Of a stretch of 64,000 nucleotides of DNA, positions 24,881-35,340 are shown in pieces. The translations under genes were made by a program, and so were the position numbers. Source of the stretch: Gnetum montanum (Eukaryota; Streptophyta; Gnetopsida; Gnetales; Gnetaceae); assembly GCA_015680685.1 (NCBI GenBank), contig MNCI01005181.1, positions 189,846 through 253,845 of the forward strand, in the 5' to 3' direction. Numbering within the stretch: the stretch's first letter is position 1; every line of letters begins with the position of its first letter. The notes under the pieces are model-generated. The model was not told where the DNA came from, searched no databases, and saw only the letters and a list, made by a program, of their open reading frames with translations.

Positions 24881-25350
24881 ATATGAAAGTAATTAGAAAA
24901 ATGCTAAGTTGGATGCGATAAACATTTAGCGTATAGTGCTTGGTTTAGTCTAAAAATAAAAAGGATGTGATGTGACATTGCTGAGCGTGGGAAGCTAACT
25001 GAATTTTGAACATTGTGAATAGCCTGTAATTAATGCGACCTGATTACGAGGAGATAAGATGCAGTAGTTTAAGGTCGTTTTGGACCATAATGCGTGCAAT
25101 ATCTGTCACAATTAATGCCTTGATTTTCAGGTTCCAGCTCATACTGACATCAGTATTTGGGGAAGTCTTGCTTAAATCAGGCATCAAGTCAGTTAATTTT
25201 ACATATAAGTAGGTAGTTCTTATCGAGAACAGGCTATTGGCTATTGCAAATTTGAATTCTCGGTTGTCATAGAGAGAAGGAGAAAGAGCAAAAATTGTAG
25301 CACATTATTTGTGAAGGTGTGAAGGGGTGAAGGTGTTCAGGACTGCAACA
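24881..25350. other. Spacer between RT of B and the antisense gene; likely promoter side
   Basis: No coding sequence seen on either strand. It lies directly upstream of the + strand ATG at 25351, whose context is GCAACAATGGCG, a good plant start context. A TATA-like ACATATAAG occurs near 25201. The region may hold the promoter of the antisense gene. Confidence 0.4.
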
Positions 25351-25757
25351 ATGGCGCCGAAAGTGAGAGGAAAGAATACCAAGTTGGCTAAAATCGACGA
25401 AGTACAAGGGAGCCTGCAGCGTGCTTCACAGGCCTTGGTCGAAGTGAGAGATGTCACTCCCCTGAACCGGTAGGTCATCCCTTACTTACTCTTATTGCTT
25501 CCTGTGATGCGCTTTTTTTTGTGTTTATTCGTTTTGCGTCATCTACGTAAACTAGATTTTTAGGCTGTAGACCTCGTATTGAAGCCAGGGTTAAGACAAC
25601 AGTATTGCGTCTATCGCCGTTGTCTGAGACAGACCTTGTACTATTACAAGGGTTTCGACGATTTTGGCTATATGGCTAGAGCATAATTTTGTGAATTTTC
25701 CTATAGTTTAAGCATGCAATCGGAATCTGGATGGTAATATGTTTATTTTCTGTACAG

Positions 25758-26482
25758 TATCATGTTGAAACCTAACCTAATCGTTTTGGATATAGTCGGG
25801 GTTTTATGTTGTATAAACCCTATCGTACCTAATGTTCCTCCCCCTCAGACTCGGTTGCAGGGAAAGGCTATATGGTTCCAAAAGGATGCACTGGAGTTTT
25901 TGCAGTTTTTGCTGCGTAACTTCAATATTATTGTGTGGTCGCATCTATCGGGCAATGTGGCCGATGCTATTTTGGAATATCTGTTAGTGGGTTCTATGCA
26001 AGGCATCCTGGCTTTCTTGATAGATGGGGCTATTGATACTGGGCATCCCCAAGACCGCGAACTTAGTGCTAGAGGGTTGAGGTGCTTAAGTTGGATCTGG
26101 GAGATGCCTAGATTTAGCTGCTATCATGTGTATAATACTTTGTTCATGGCTCATCATGTTTCAACCTACTTTCAGAATCCTCCTGGCACGGTGTATTATT
26201 CGGGTGGGTAAGTTATTTTACTGGTGGTATTGTCAATATGCTTCTAATGTCTAAATTTGCAAAGCATAGAATAGTAATGTGTTATATGATATAGGTTTTT
26301 CATCAATGAAAATGGGTTAGTAGGCAATGGTGATACATTGTCTTGGACCGAAACGATAATAAAGGAGTTTACGTCCACCAAGAACGTACATGCTAGTGTA
26401 ATGGGGCAAATGGCTTTCGACATTCACGAGTATCCCACCCGTTATTCTGATTCCTTCAAAAATTATCAGAATGGACTTTGAA
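25758..26482 (+). other. FCP1/NIF-like HAD domain in the antisense gene
   Basis: Residues coded by exons 2-3 follow the FCP1 (CTD phosphatase-like) layout: a hydrophobic strand with LIVLDIVGVL at the place of the DxDxT motif, then AIWFQKDALEFLQFL, then FNIIVWSHLSGNVADAILEYL, and at the end of the domain NPPGTVYYSGG and KNVHASV. The second Asp of the nucleophile motif is Val, and the late DD pair of the family is absent (LFMAHHVST in its place). I infer a HAD fold without phosphatase activity. Similarity is from memory of family motifs, so the assignment is moderate. Confidence 0.5.
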
Positions 26483-26624
26483 CCCACCCCTTACCCCTTA
26501 CCCTCGCGGACGTGCAAAGGAAGCTCCCTCCATTTTCTTTTCCATTTGGATCTGGTAAGGTTTTGCTGCTGCTATTAGTTACAGGGTATTATATTTTTTT
26601 TATTTTTGAAATGTTGCGTAACAG

Positions 26625-27710
26625 TGTTTTCACTATGTTGATATGTACCATGTATTATCAATCAAGGAATCTCGGGAGATTACCATCACTATTTTTGGCC
26701 GCGAGGCGAACACCCTCCTTTTCCGCTATGGCAACATAAAGGAGGTACAATGCTGGCTTAGCCACACGGCGGCCCCAGTTGCGTTGGTCACCAAGCTGCA
26801 GGAAGTGAGGTTGATGCATTTATTTCTGGCTGTAACCCTTGATGTCCCCGCAAGCAAAATGTTGACCTAGTTAACTCCTTCAGCGAGGGAGCTGAACGTT
26901 TTTGCACGTGCGTGCATCACATGCATGTAAATTTTGATATCGATGCTCAGCTATTCACTGATCTCTTTGGTGTCCCCTCTGATGGTCTTCCCATAGAGGA
27001 AAAATCGAGGAGAAGTGTCAAATGTCAGGAAGAGTTTGAGGAGTGGTTGGGGATGCAGAAGGAGGCCAACGGGATCCCTTGTGAAAAGATCGAATTAGAG
27101 GTCACCAAGACTATTTATCCCCTCTTCCGAGCCTGAGCCTTCCCCAAAACACTCTTGTAGGAGAGGTTCTTTACTATAGAATAGGCCCGTATTATGTGAG
27201 AGGTGATGGAGGAGGGGACCGAATTTGACTGGGCAAGCTATTTTGCTGAGGGGTTACGCATTGAAATGGTGAGGCTCCGCCAAAAGCTCGAGTCACGCTT
27301 CAGTGTGCACTTCGCCTTCTTCATTGCTTACCTTCGGTGTTTTGTCGAATTTTTGGTTGTCCAAAGGAATGGGGTCTGGGTCCTCTAAGACCGAGACCAG
27401 TTGTCCAAACCTTAAATTTCTCATATCTTCGGCACTACCCTGGCACAGGATCCTTCGAAGGGAATTGGGGAGTCACTTTCTGTAACGACTAGGGATTTGG
27501 TGGCACCTCGAATGTGGGGCCCTGACAGCGTAGCTGGGGCACTTTCCACTTACACTGGTGATGCATCACAGAGAAAGCGCCTAGCTGCAGAGATAGTAGA
27601 TGTCTCGGTTCAGCTTAAAAGACCTCGCTTAACCAAGGCCCCTGTGGAACCAGCAGGTGGCACAGATAGAACTATGCAAGTCAGAGTTCAGCGGAGTAAA
27701 CCTCCGCCTG
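26625..27710 (+). pseudogene. Exon 4 region of the antisense gene, unknown domain
   Basis: Open stretch 26643-26867 (YHVLSIKESREITITIFGRE and onward), then a frame change at about 26868, then one frame from about 26875 to 27710 with stops at 27134 and several positions to about 27410. Peptide blocks such as EEFEEWLGMQKEA (about 27033) and HFAFFIAYLRC (about 27308) look like real protein, and the region has no sign of transposon motifs. I do not recognise the family; it vaguely recalls helical domains of plant transposon-associated proteins. The exon 3 to exon 4 junction does not keep phase, so the start is approximate. Confidence 0.45.
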
Positions 27711-28053
27711 GTAAGCGTAAAGACATAGTGAAAGTTATGGAAATTATTGTATTATGCAACTTTATTCAAGGTATTCTAAATCATTTAAATGTGTTATGTG
27801 GCATGAACAAGGAGACCTATGGAACGGTTGACCCCTAAAACAGGGGCAATGGTATTACGGCATGGGGAAGGGGCACCAGTTTTGAAAGAGAAGGCCTTGG
27901 CTGTTAGAATAAGTGACACACAGAACCTTGTGCGTGAGGAGAGAGAGGAGGGGAAAAATGTTGACGCACTCCCCACTGTAACAGGCATAGGTAATCAGTG
28001 TATTAGGATTTTTTAGGAATTCTGTTAACAATTAGATATTTTGACTTAGTTAC

Positions 28054-28207
28054 GCTACAGATGAACAAGGTGCATCCCTGCCCACCGTTGTCAGTAGAGT
28101 GTGGGGGGAATTCCCTGATAAGTTTGCCTNTGCTACAGATGAACAAGGTGCATCCCTGCCCACCGTTGTCAGTAGAGTGTGGAGGGAATTCCCTGATAAG
28201 TTTGCCT
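28054..28207. repeat. Single-N join flanked by a 76-bp direct duplication
   Basis: 28054-28129 and 28132-28207 are almost identical and are separated by one N at 28130. This looks like two overlapping contig ends joined without merging. It falls in exon 6 of the antisense gene and doubles that coding segment artificially. Confidence 0.85.
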
Positions 28208-29311
28208 TCATGGAAGGCATTGTCAGTGACATGATCGAGCGCCTTGAGCATGTGGATCCTAGTGCTAGTATGTTACTTCTATTGTATGCTTATTTTATTA
28301 TAAGGTTATAATGTTTATTTACATTTGATAATATTTGTTATCAGGAGCTCACCTTCGATAGGACCCTACGGAGCCCATTGACCTGGACATAATTGAGCAT
28401 TCATCGGATGGCACAGTTGTGCCACACAAAATTTATGAGAAAATGTGTAAATGTGTGTTACGCTCGACCTGGTCCTTGTGGGAGAGTCAAAACGTCAATG
28501 AAGACCTCTGGAAGAAGCTGCAGAGGTCAGAGAAGAAAAGGATGTCTCTGACCAAAGAGGTCGGAGACTTAAAATCGTTATGTGAATTCCTGCAGGCACG
28601 AGGAACGGGTGAAGAGGACTAGGGATGGCTATTATCGACTACGCTCGCTACTGGATCATAGTCAGAAACAATGTTCAAACCAATCAGGAATTGGTGAAGC
28701 AAAGGATGCAAATAGAACTCTTGGCCCAGAAGAACTAGGACTGGAAGGACTTTTGTGCAAGCGTCCAAGAGTGGGGGTAGAAAGAAAAAGATCACAAGCA
28801 TCTGTATAAGCAAGAAAGTCTTACTTATCGTCAGCACTATTGAAATTCTGTCGTTGAAGCTCAATCCTTGCGGGTGTTTCTCGACGTCATTGGTGCATCT
28901 AAGGCCTTCAAGAAGTTCTAGGAGCAGGTGACTGTAAGCGCATCCCCGGAAAGGGAAATTACTCTTCCCAGAGAAGAGACTACAATCCCTACTTTCTTCC
29001 CTAAACCACCCTGATGGACTAGCATGGAGAAAGGGAAAGTAAAGGCTGGAACTATTTTGGGGGATGGAGTTTGGTCTGAGCTAACCGAAGACGAAATCAT
29101 GTAACGCCTGTGGGTCGGTTTAGACCAACTCCCCTTTGCTGTGGATGCAGGACCATCGTGAGTAAGTTTGAATGTTATTGAATCTAAATTTTCTGGTTTA
29201 TCCTATCATGGCTTTTTCTTATGTATTTATTGTATGTAGGTTCAAGGAGTGGATGAAGAAGGTGAACAGGGTGAGGAGCGCATTCAGGAAGAAGAGCGTA
29301 ATGATGTAGAC

Positions 29312-29423
29312 CGTCCTCTTGGGGAGCTAGTGTTAGTGCAAGAACCCCATGAAGATGACACTCCTCANGCCGTCCTCTTGGGGAGCTAGTGTTAGTGCAA
29401 GAACCCCATGAAGATGACACTCC
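29312..29423. repeat. Single-N join flanked by a 55-bp direct duplication
   Basis: 29312-29366 and 29369-29423 are copies around an N at 29367, again likely an unmerged contig overlap. It lies in the last exon of the antisense gene and disturbs the frame there. Confidence 0.85.
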
Positions 29424-29726
29424 TCAAGAAGGAATACTCTCTAAAAAGGATGGCCCACTCAATGACAATTTGTTAGGGTTAAAGGAAGACTTAAGGGATA
29501 CTGGTGACAGTGGTACTAGGGGGGATGCTTAATTGTGATTACGCATGATTTTATTAATGAAATTTGAACAATGGTAATATGAATGTTGGCGAGATTACTC
29601 ATGAGATTCTGTTTATGGGTTTTATTCAATTTTATGTCTTTATTTTATGTCTTTATTTATACAAAGCGTAAACAGAATCATTAAAGACTTTGAATAGGTT
29701 GCGTTATTATGATTGTAGAATGGAAT

Positions 29727-29842
29727 TGCTAGTTTTAGGCCGTTGCGGGCCGTCGTATAGCATTTGCGTAAGATATAAACGAATGAACTTGCTAGTTTTA
29801 GGCCATTGCGGGCCACTGCTAGTTTTAGGCCGTTGCGGGTCA
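29727..29842. repeat. Small cluster of hairpin units near the 3' end of the antisense gene
   Basis: Three units of the form GCTAGTTTTAGGCC, loop, GGGCC. The stem is GGCC with GGCC or GGTC, and the flank GCTAGTTTTA is the same linker (opposite strand) as in the arrays at 20871-21380. They lie about 200 bp after the antisense gene stop and about 230 bp from the end of the protease frame of B. A minus-strand frame through them (29640-29843) repeats ARNGLKLA and is probably fortuitous. Confidence 0.7.
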
Positions 29843-30072
29843 TCTGGGTACGTCTGGGATTATAATTGATAAAAATGTATATATCTGTGTAATTGTGCTA
29901 ATATGACTAGAAGTCAAGAAGCGTAAATGGTGTAAAATGAGGAGTGTAAATAGTGTAATGGACAGAAAGCGTAAATGCATGTATGTATATTAAAGGAAAC
30001 TGAAAATCAAATTTGATAAGCATAAATGAAAAACTGATGAAAATGTGACGATGTGCGTAAACACCACTTAGA
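29843..30072. other. Spacer after the protease region of element B
   Basis: Short AT-rich stretch with several AGCGTAAA words and no gene. Words of this kind are also common in the LTRs of the same element. Confidence 0.4.
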
Positions 30073-31415
30073 TTAATCACCAACCCTTAATTTTTTCTTT
30101 ATGGCTTTTACGTTTAGCGGTGCGTAAGGGTGAGGAGGCTTATGGCCTGATTCTTTCACATTGTCCTCTTCTCCCTGAAATGGTAAGTCATCCCAGGCTA
30201 CGCTGTCATCATCCATTTTGACTTGTTCAGAGATATGGACATGGGTTTGGTCTTCAGGCATCTCGATCTCCGAACCCCGTTATTCTTCGATGTTATTGAT
30301 AGTCCTAGAAGTTATTTCATCACCATGTATTACTACCTCTCCCCCTGTGTAAGGGAGATGTATCTCTTGGTGTATTGGTGATGAAACTACCCTCAGTTGG
30401 GCCAGCCAGGACCTCCCTAGAATCAGGTTGAAACCAGACATCTCCTCAACAACGAGAAATGTGGCCTCTGGTGGGAATTGATCCCCTGCCACAAATTCGA
30501 TATCCACCGTTCCCTTAACTTGAACTCATGCCCCGTTGAACGACTTTAGGCATGACGTTGTTGTAGGACTGATCTAGTCAACTAGGCCTAACTTATCCAC
30601 TATAGGATAAGGGATGACATTCACATCATTGTCAACGTGCACCCTCCGGATCCGATATTGACCAACCCGAATGGTCACGAACATGGGTTCTATCATCACT
30701 TGACCTTTCTCGGGATCATCTTTGATGAATTTATCGTGAAAGATCAAAGGGTTTGGTTTAGGTTGTTCAGCGGCGGGAGGAAGTATGACAGCATGTATCG
30801 CTTCCTCTTCCGCTGGTAAGCCTTCATCCACTGGTATGGATGTCAACATACGAACCATAGCCTCATGGTGCTTTTGGGATGTCATAAGCAAGTCATAGAG
30901 GCTTAGCGTCATGTTCTCCTATTTCAGAGCCTACTTGACTTACATAAATGTGTCGAGGAGGTCCCGTTCTCGGCTGGGTTGCTTATCTCCTCTGTCTTCT
31001 TCCATTCACCCTAAGAGACGAATCTCCTGAGGCGGGACAGCGTTAGTCAGAGGATTGTGTTTCTTTCTACCAAGGGGAGGTGGCTGTGTTTCTGTACCCT
31101 TGTCTTGCCCATAAGTTGCAGGTGTAGGGACAGAGGCCAGGGGCCTGGGCTTAGCGAAGCCTAGCGTAGAGTTGTTTTTGGTGGCATTGATTGACGCATC
31201 TCCTTCTTTTTTTTATTTGGTGGCGGTTGGTGGTTTTGGTTAGAAGCTTGCCCCTGCGTAAAAGGGGTAGCCGGTGGTCTTGGTACCCTAAGGATAAAAG
31301 GCACCTTAGGAGTGGTTGTCGACATGGCCGTGGCTTTATCGTTAACGTGAGATCGGGTTATGGCTGGAGAGGGTGCCCGAATAACAAAGGGAGGCCTCGG
31401 GACGCCGATAACCAC
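30073..31415 (-). pseudogene. Protease region of element B (gag-pro C-terminal part)
   Basis: A proline-rich linker (31161-31415) leads to a retropepsin-like region. In 30574-30912 the active-site strand reads RRVHVDNDVNVIPYPIVDKLGL; the usual D-S/T-G catalytic triplet is DND here, so activity is doubtful. The second half (30280-30507) has the FNLILGRSWLAQL block of the family. A further open stretch runs to 30073. Frameshifts and stops separate the pieces. A working protease would cut the element's polyprotein. Confidence 0.75.
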
Positions 31416-33783
31416 CGGTGAAGAACTTGCCCCCTGGGGCGAATTGGTAGGTATGCATAAAATAAAGGGTGTTTAGGCGGTGCCTTCCCTTCATTGTCCG
31501 TACTTACCATGTTGATTGTGTACGGTGCGTTATTTGCGTTTAACGGGTCTTTATACACATGCAATGCCTGGTTTTCGGGACTTGTTGGACTACTACCGTC
31601 TAGTTTAAGAGAACCATCGTCAATCATGCGTTGAATGTCATCCTTCAACGCCTAGTAGTAATCAGTATCATGACCACACAACTGATGATAGTCACAAAAG
31701 CGGTCGAGCCTAAAAGATTTCAGAACTGGTGGTTCATTAGGTAGGGCTAAAGAAGGATTCTTCAGCAATTCACAATGATGCCTATGATGCTGGAGAGCTT
31801 CTTCAGATACCTTTTTATTCTGAATGTATCCTTCCCCTAATAATTATTTCAATAGTTCCAAATGTTTTATAGGCAGGGCTGTGTATTTTGAGCGATCTTT
31901 ACGCTCGAAGTTTGGCCTTGGCTAGGGGGGCTTTTCAGGGGCGGGTGTGTCCTGACTGGTGCTGCTTGCACTAGCTGCAGTCTCGGCAGACATTGTGGGT
32001 GCCTTCTTATTATTCTTGTTTTTAGCACCCTTAGCCAGTGCAGCTACTATCGTTGTTGTTGCTTTACCCTTGTCTTTACCCTTATTATTGGAGTTTTTAT
32101 AGGCCATGTACGCCGGGTCTTTGTTAGCCTCAGCAGCATCCTGGATGCTCTTAGTTTGGGAAAAAGCCTGACTCAAGGAGCTAGGGGCAAGGTAATACAA
32201 TTTAGAATTGATGAAGTCGTTAACTACTCCTTTGAAAATAGCCAGCAGATGGGCTTCCGCGATAGGCTCACGGATTTCATTCAAAGTAGCACTCCATCGC
32301 TGTATAAACCTCTAGACCGATTCAAGTGGATCCTGCTTCACTCCTATAAGTTGATCTAGTGTGACTTCTAGCTTTAAATTGTACTTAAAGTGAGTCATGA
32401 ATTGTGTTAGCAGTTCTTCCAGGGTTGAGATGGAAGAGCGAGGAAGCGCTCGATACCAGTCCAAAGCTTTCCCTGCCAAAGACATTGCAAAGACACAGAT
32501 AATTGTATGAGGCCATTGCTGCAATAACAAGGATTCAGACCTAAAGGTAACAAGGTGAGCGTTAGGGTCTCCTTCCCCATTATATTTAGTAAAATGAGGC
32601 AATAGCATCCCTAGAGGCAATGACAGCATAGGAATCACTGGGATGATAGGATCATCCTGGTAGAAATNATTCTTCATCACCAAGTCTGGATCAAGCCTTT
32701 TTGCTTATTTAGACCCTCACTGAGGAAGTTAAGTGCCTTAAAGCTACTAGCTTTGATATGATACAAATCATGGATTTCTACCAGGATGATCCTATCATCC
32801 CAGTGATTCCTATGCTGTCATTGCCTCTAGGGATGCTATTGCCTCATTTTACTAAATATAATGGGGAAGGANTATTGTAAGGGTATTGCGGGTTTATTTG
32901 TGGAACATGCATGGTAGGTGCGGCTAAGGGTTGCGCACTGTACAACACAGATTGATTATGTGAGATGGGCAGGATCCACTGACCATCTTTGGGTTGTTGA
33001 ATGGATTGCTGCGATTGAACAGTGGTCGCGATCTGTTGTCTTGCAATGGGTTGCATCGAATTTTGCACCAGGTGGGTTATAGGTGTGGTATGAGGTTGCA
33101 CGTGGGGAATAAAATAAGGTGTGGTAGACGTAGGTACTACCGATGGAATACTGATTACACGTGGCGATGAGACTGCCCCCATGTTATTTTGAGATGGTAT
33201 TTGTACTTGCAAGACTGAGGATTACGTAGTGGCCTACGGGATGACAGGAATATGGGTTTGTATAGTCATGACTGAGTTGAGATGGGAGGCTTCTCCAATG
33301 AGAGGAAATAGGGGATTTATGTATGTATGGGAACTAAGAGTATGATATGAATCCGCGTGTTTAGATTGGGCTGCGAATTCATCTTCCTCTTCTTCCTCGT
33401 TTTGAGGTTCTAGAAGGGACCGTGTAGTTTGACTCCTGGCCATAACTAGCTGGGTTAGAAGTTCATGATAATGTTCAGTCAGGGGGATAATGTTATAGGC
33501 GGTAGGGTTGAAATCTTGGCCCCCTTTGTGGATTAGCTCAAAATTTCGTTTTGCTTCAATCTCAGCTCGACTAAGAGCGAGCTTTGCCTGGATCTTAACG
33601 CAAATGAAATTGTACTCTTCTGGAGTCACAACGGTGAATATAGGATCCTTGCCCTGTAACCTCAATGAACCCCTAAGGTCCTATTGCACCAGAAGCTAGT
33701 CTGGTGGTGGCGATGGGATTTACGGATGTGGCACCTGAGTCGATGGTGATCATAGTAGCAGTGGTTGCATATGTAGAATCCAT
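31416..33783 (-). pseudogene. Gag of element B, broken
   Basis: A likely start ATG is at 33783, 27 bp from the truncated LTR; a frameshift follows near 33680. Next come a charged N-terminal part (33234-33665), a glutamine/proline-rich part (32875-33212), the retrotransposon gag core (32312-32667: HFTKYNGEGDPNAHL, MSLAGKALDWYRALP, LEELLTQFMTHF), a lysine-rich linker (31922-32284), and a zinc-knuckle-like motif near 31690 (C--H----GHDT--Y, last Cys changed to Tyr) followed by LKDDIQRMI. Between the two Ns at 32668 and 32872 the sequence is inverted relative to the gene. Gag would form particles and bind element RNA. Confidence 0.8.
32570..32872. other. Inverted contig piece between two single Ns in gag of B
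   Basis: 32570-32667 and 32774-32871 are the same 98 bp in opposite orientation. The block 32669-32871 reads as gag on the + strand while all flanking gag reads on the minus strand, and it is bounded by Ns at 32668 and 32872. This fits a contig placed in the wrong orientation rather than a biological inversion. Confidence 0.85.
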
Positions 33784-33810
33784 TTCTCAGATAGGTTAAT
33801 GACAACAAAC

Positions 33811-34507
33811 GCCATCAACCACTTTCGCTGAAGCTGCTTCATGATTACGCACAATACACTCATCAGCATATTGTGCGTGTAGATAGCAGGTGCGTATCTC
33901 GTACTGCTTTAGTTGACCTTAGGCTGTATTATGCTCGTTTACACTTCATAGCATGGTAGAATGTAATAGAGCGTAGAAGTAGTTAAATCAAGCTATTTTA
34001 CGCTCATTTACACCGTGAATAGAGCGTAAAAATGGTCACCTTTACAATAAATTACACTTGTCTACGCTACGTAGCGTAATGAGCGTAAAGCGACCAATCT
34101 GCAGAAAAGAAGAAATCAATCTGCCACACTTCCTTTGACTCTGACTTTGCTTTTCTTGAAGCTCATTACGCTGCTCTGCGTAACGGAGCATAAACTCAGC
34201 CCTGAACAAAAGACTTAGCAGAATATGCAACAAGTCTTAAACTTTAAACTTTGTCAAAATTGCCGAAGTAAGTTACTTTCTGATATCGGGCTATGTTAAA
34301 CAGAGTTATGCTGAGTGACACTACGCTATGTTGCGTAATGTAGCATAAAGAGAGAAAACAAAGTAAGGTTGAAATTTGCAAGAAACCTGGACACTTGATG
34401 CTACGTGCCCCTTTTCCTTGCTCTGTCTTCTGGATTTTTTGTCCCAAACTTTCGCCCAGATCGTGAATCTTCACCTTAGGCCGATTCGCAATTTCTATGA
34501 TGTTTCA
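33811..34507 (-). repeat. 5' LTR of element B, truncated
   Basis: It matches 18954-19653 of the 3' LTR, including the TTACGC/GCGTAA series, but the rest of the LTR (equivalent to 17981-18953) is absent and gag starts almost at once. The missing part holds the TATA box, R and U5, and the primer site is gone too. The outer end and target duplication are intact, so the loss happened after insertion or in assembly. Confidence 0.8.
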
Positions 34508-34512
34508 GTCTC

Positions 34513-35335
34513 CAAAAAATAGAAGACCTCTTGGCTAAGAGGAAGTCAATCATAGGAAGACATCTCTTCAAAGAAATCCCATTCTCAAAGAAGAAATCTC
34601 CCTATAATTGAAGCTAAATATAGAAAGATGTTCCAATCTCAAAGGAGACATCTACACTAGCCATTGAATAGCGATTGCATGAATTTGAAGGCATTTTCAA
34701 AAAATTCAAGGCTCTAAGTAGACTCCAAACTCTTGGAAAATTTTCAAGCATTATCAACATCAAGATATAATTGTCTATCTTATGTTGTTATACTTGTGTA
34801 CCTAGACTGCCACATTATTTGTTGGATTTTTTGTGGAATTGTGTTTCATTGTACAAGGAATTTGTAAATTTAGTTACATTCTCTCCTTATGATTCTTTTT
34901 CATTTCTTGCTGCCATGAGGGGTTGTTCTTCTTCTTGTGAGAAGGCATTCTTTTAGAGCTTGTAAAGATCCTACAGGATTGAGTTGTTTTACTATGTCAA
35001 AATAGTCTAGAATGGAGCTCTATTTTGTATAGTTTGTGCAATCCTTTAAACCACTCTTGAGCTTGTTGGGACCTTATAGGGTTGAGAGTTTTTGTAGTAA
35101 TGAAAGTCTCCTTTGTGGAGCTCAAATGTTGTAAAGGTTTTGTTGTCCTCTAAATCACATTTTTGAAGAAACAAAGTCTAGAGCTATGCAAGGAATCTAC
35201 CCTTCAAGTGTGAACTACCCAAGTTGGGGAACCAAGTAATTCTTATGTTTTATATGAAAGGTTATGCTTGCAACTTGGAAAACTTATTCATTCTCCCCCA
35301 CCCACTTCTAATTTATTGATCTTTGTGTGGTCTTT
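34513..35335 (+). repeat. 3' LTR of C2, right piece
   Basis: It continues the LTR cut at 17980 and aligns with 13335-14139. ORFs in it (for example 34771-34956) are not credited. Its right end is defined by the TGTGG target duplicate at 35336-35340. Confidence 0.8.
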
Positions 35336-35340
35336 GAATG

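Larger units (their letters stand above)
25351..29532 (+). pseudogene. Spliced gene antisense to element B, with FCP1/NIF-like N-terminus
   Basis: A multi-exon reading on the + strand between the protease and RT of minus-strand element B. Proposed exons: 25351-25469, 25758-26207, 26295-26554, about 26625-27710, about 27812-27990, 28061-28267, 28345 to about 29158, 29240-29532. Donors are GTAGGT, GTAAGT, GTAAGG, GTAAGC, GTAATC, GTATGT and GTGAGT; acceptors include TACAG, TATAG, TATCAG and TGTAG. Exons 1-2, 2-3 and 6-7 join in phase. Exons 1-2 are fully open; exon 3 has one TGA (26479), exon 4 a frameshift near 26868 and several stops, exon 7 a frame change near 28620 and six stops. Exons 2-3 resemble the FCP1/NIF HAD domain. 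The later protein is unrecognised, with a charged coiled-coil-like part (about 28490-28580) and an acidic C-terminus. It could be a captured host gene or an extra ORF native to this element family. Confidence 0.7.
17981..34507 (-). mobile_element. Element B: Tat-type Ty3/gypsy retrotransposon with an antisense gene
   Basis: The boundaries are TG (17981) and CA (34507), flanked by identical 5-bp target duplications GTCTC (17976-17980 and 34508-34512), inside a copia LTR. Order on the minus strand: truncated 5' LTR, gag, protease, about 5 kb holding a + strand spliced gene, RT, RNase H, a second RNase H, integrase, hairpin array, post-pol region, polypurine tract, 3' LTR. Dual RNase H is diagnostic for the Tat lineage of plant Ty3/gypsy elements. 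Multiple stops make it non-autonomous. In Ogre-like members of this lineage gag-pro and RT-integrase are separated by an intron; the antisense gene sits in that place. Confidence 0.9.
13047..35335 (+). mobile_element. Element C2: Ty1/copia element inserted in the C1 gag, itself split by B
   Basis: LTRs are 13047-14139 and 17704-17980 plus 34513-35335 (about 1.1 kb each). Target duplications are TGTGA (13042-13046) and TGTGG (35336-35340). Without B it is about 5.8 kb long. It has a primer site, decayed pol (14160-17350) and a 3' tail. Removing C2 rejoins the C1 zinc-knuckle frame, which supports the boundaries. Confidence 0.8.

Noticed and set aside
29640-29843. Minus-strand frame repeating ARNGLKLA
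   Set aside because: Created by the hairpin units; stem pairing, not reading frame, is what the units share.
30637-30819. + strand open frame in the protease region of B
   Set aside because: Shadow of the minus-strand protease.
32669-32871. Biological inversion or palindrome in gag of B
   Set aside because: Bounded by single Ns on both sides; contig misorientation explains it better.
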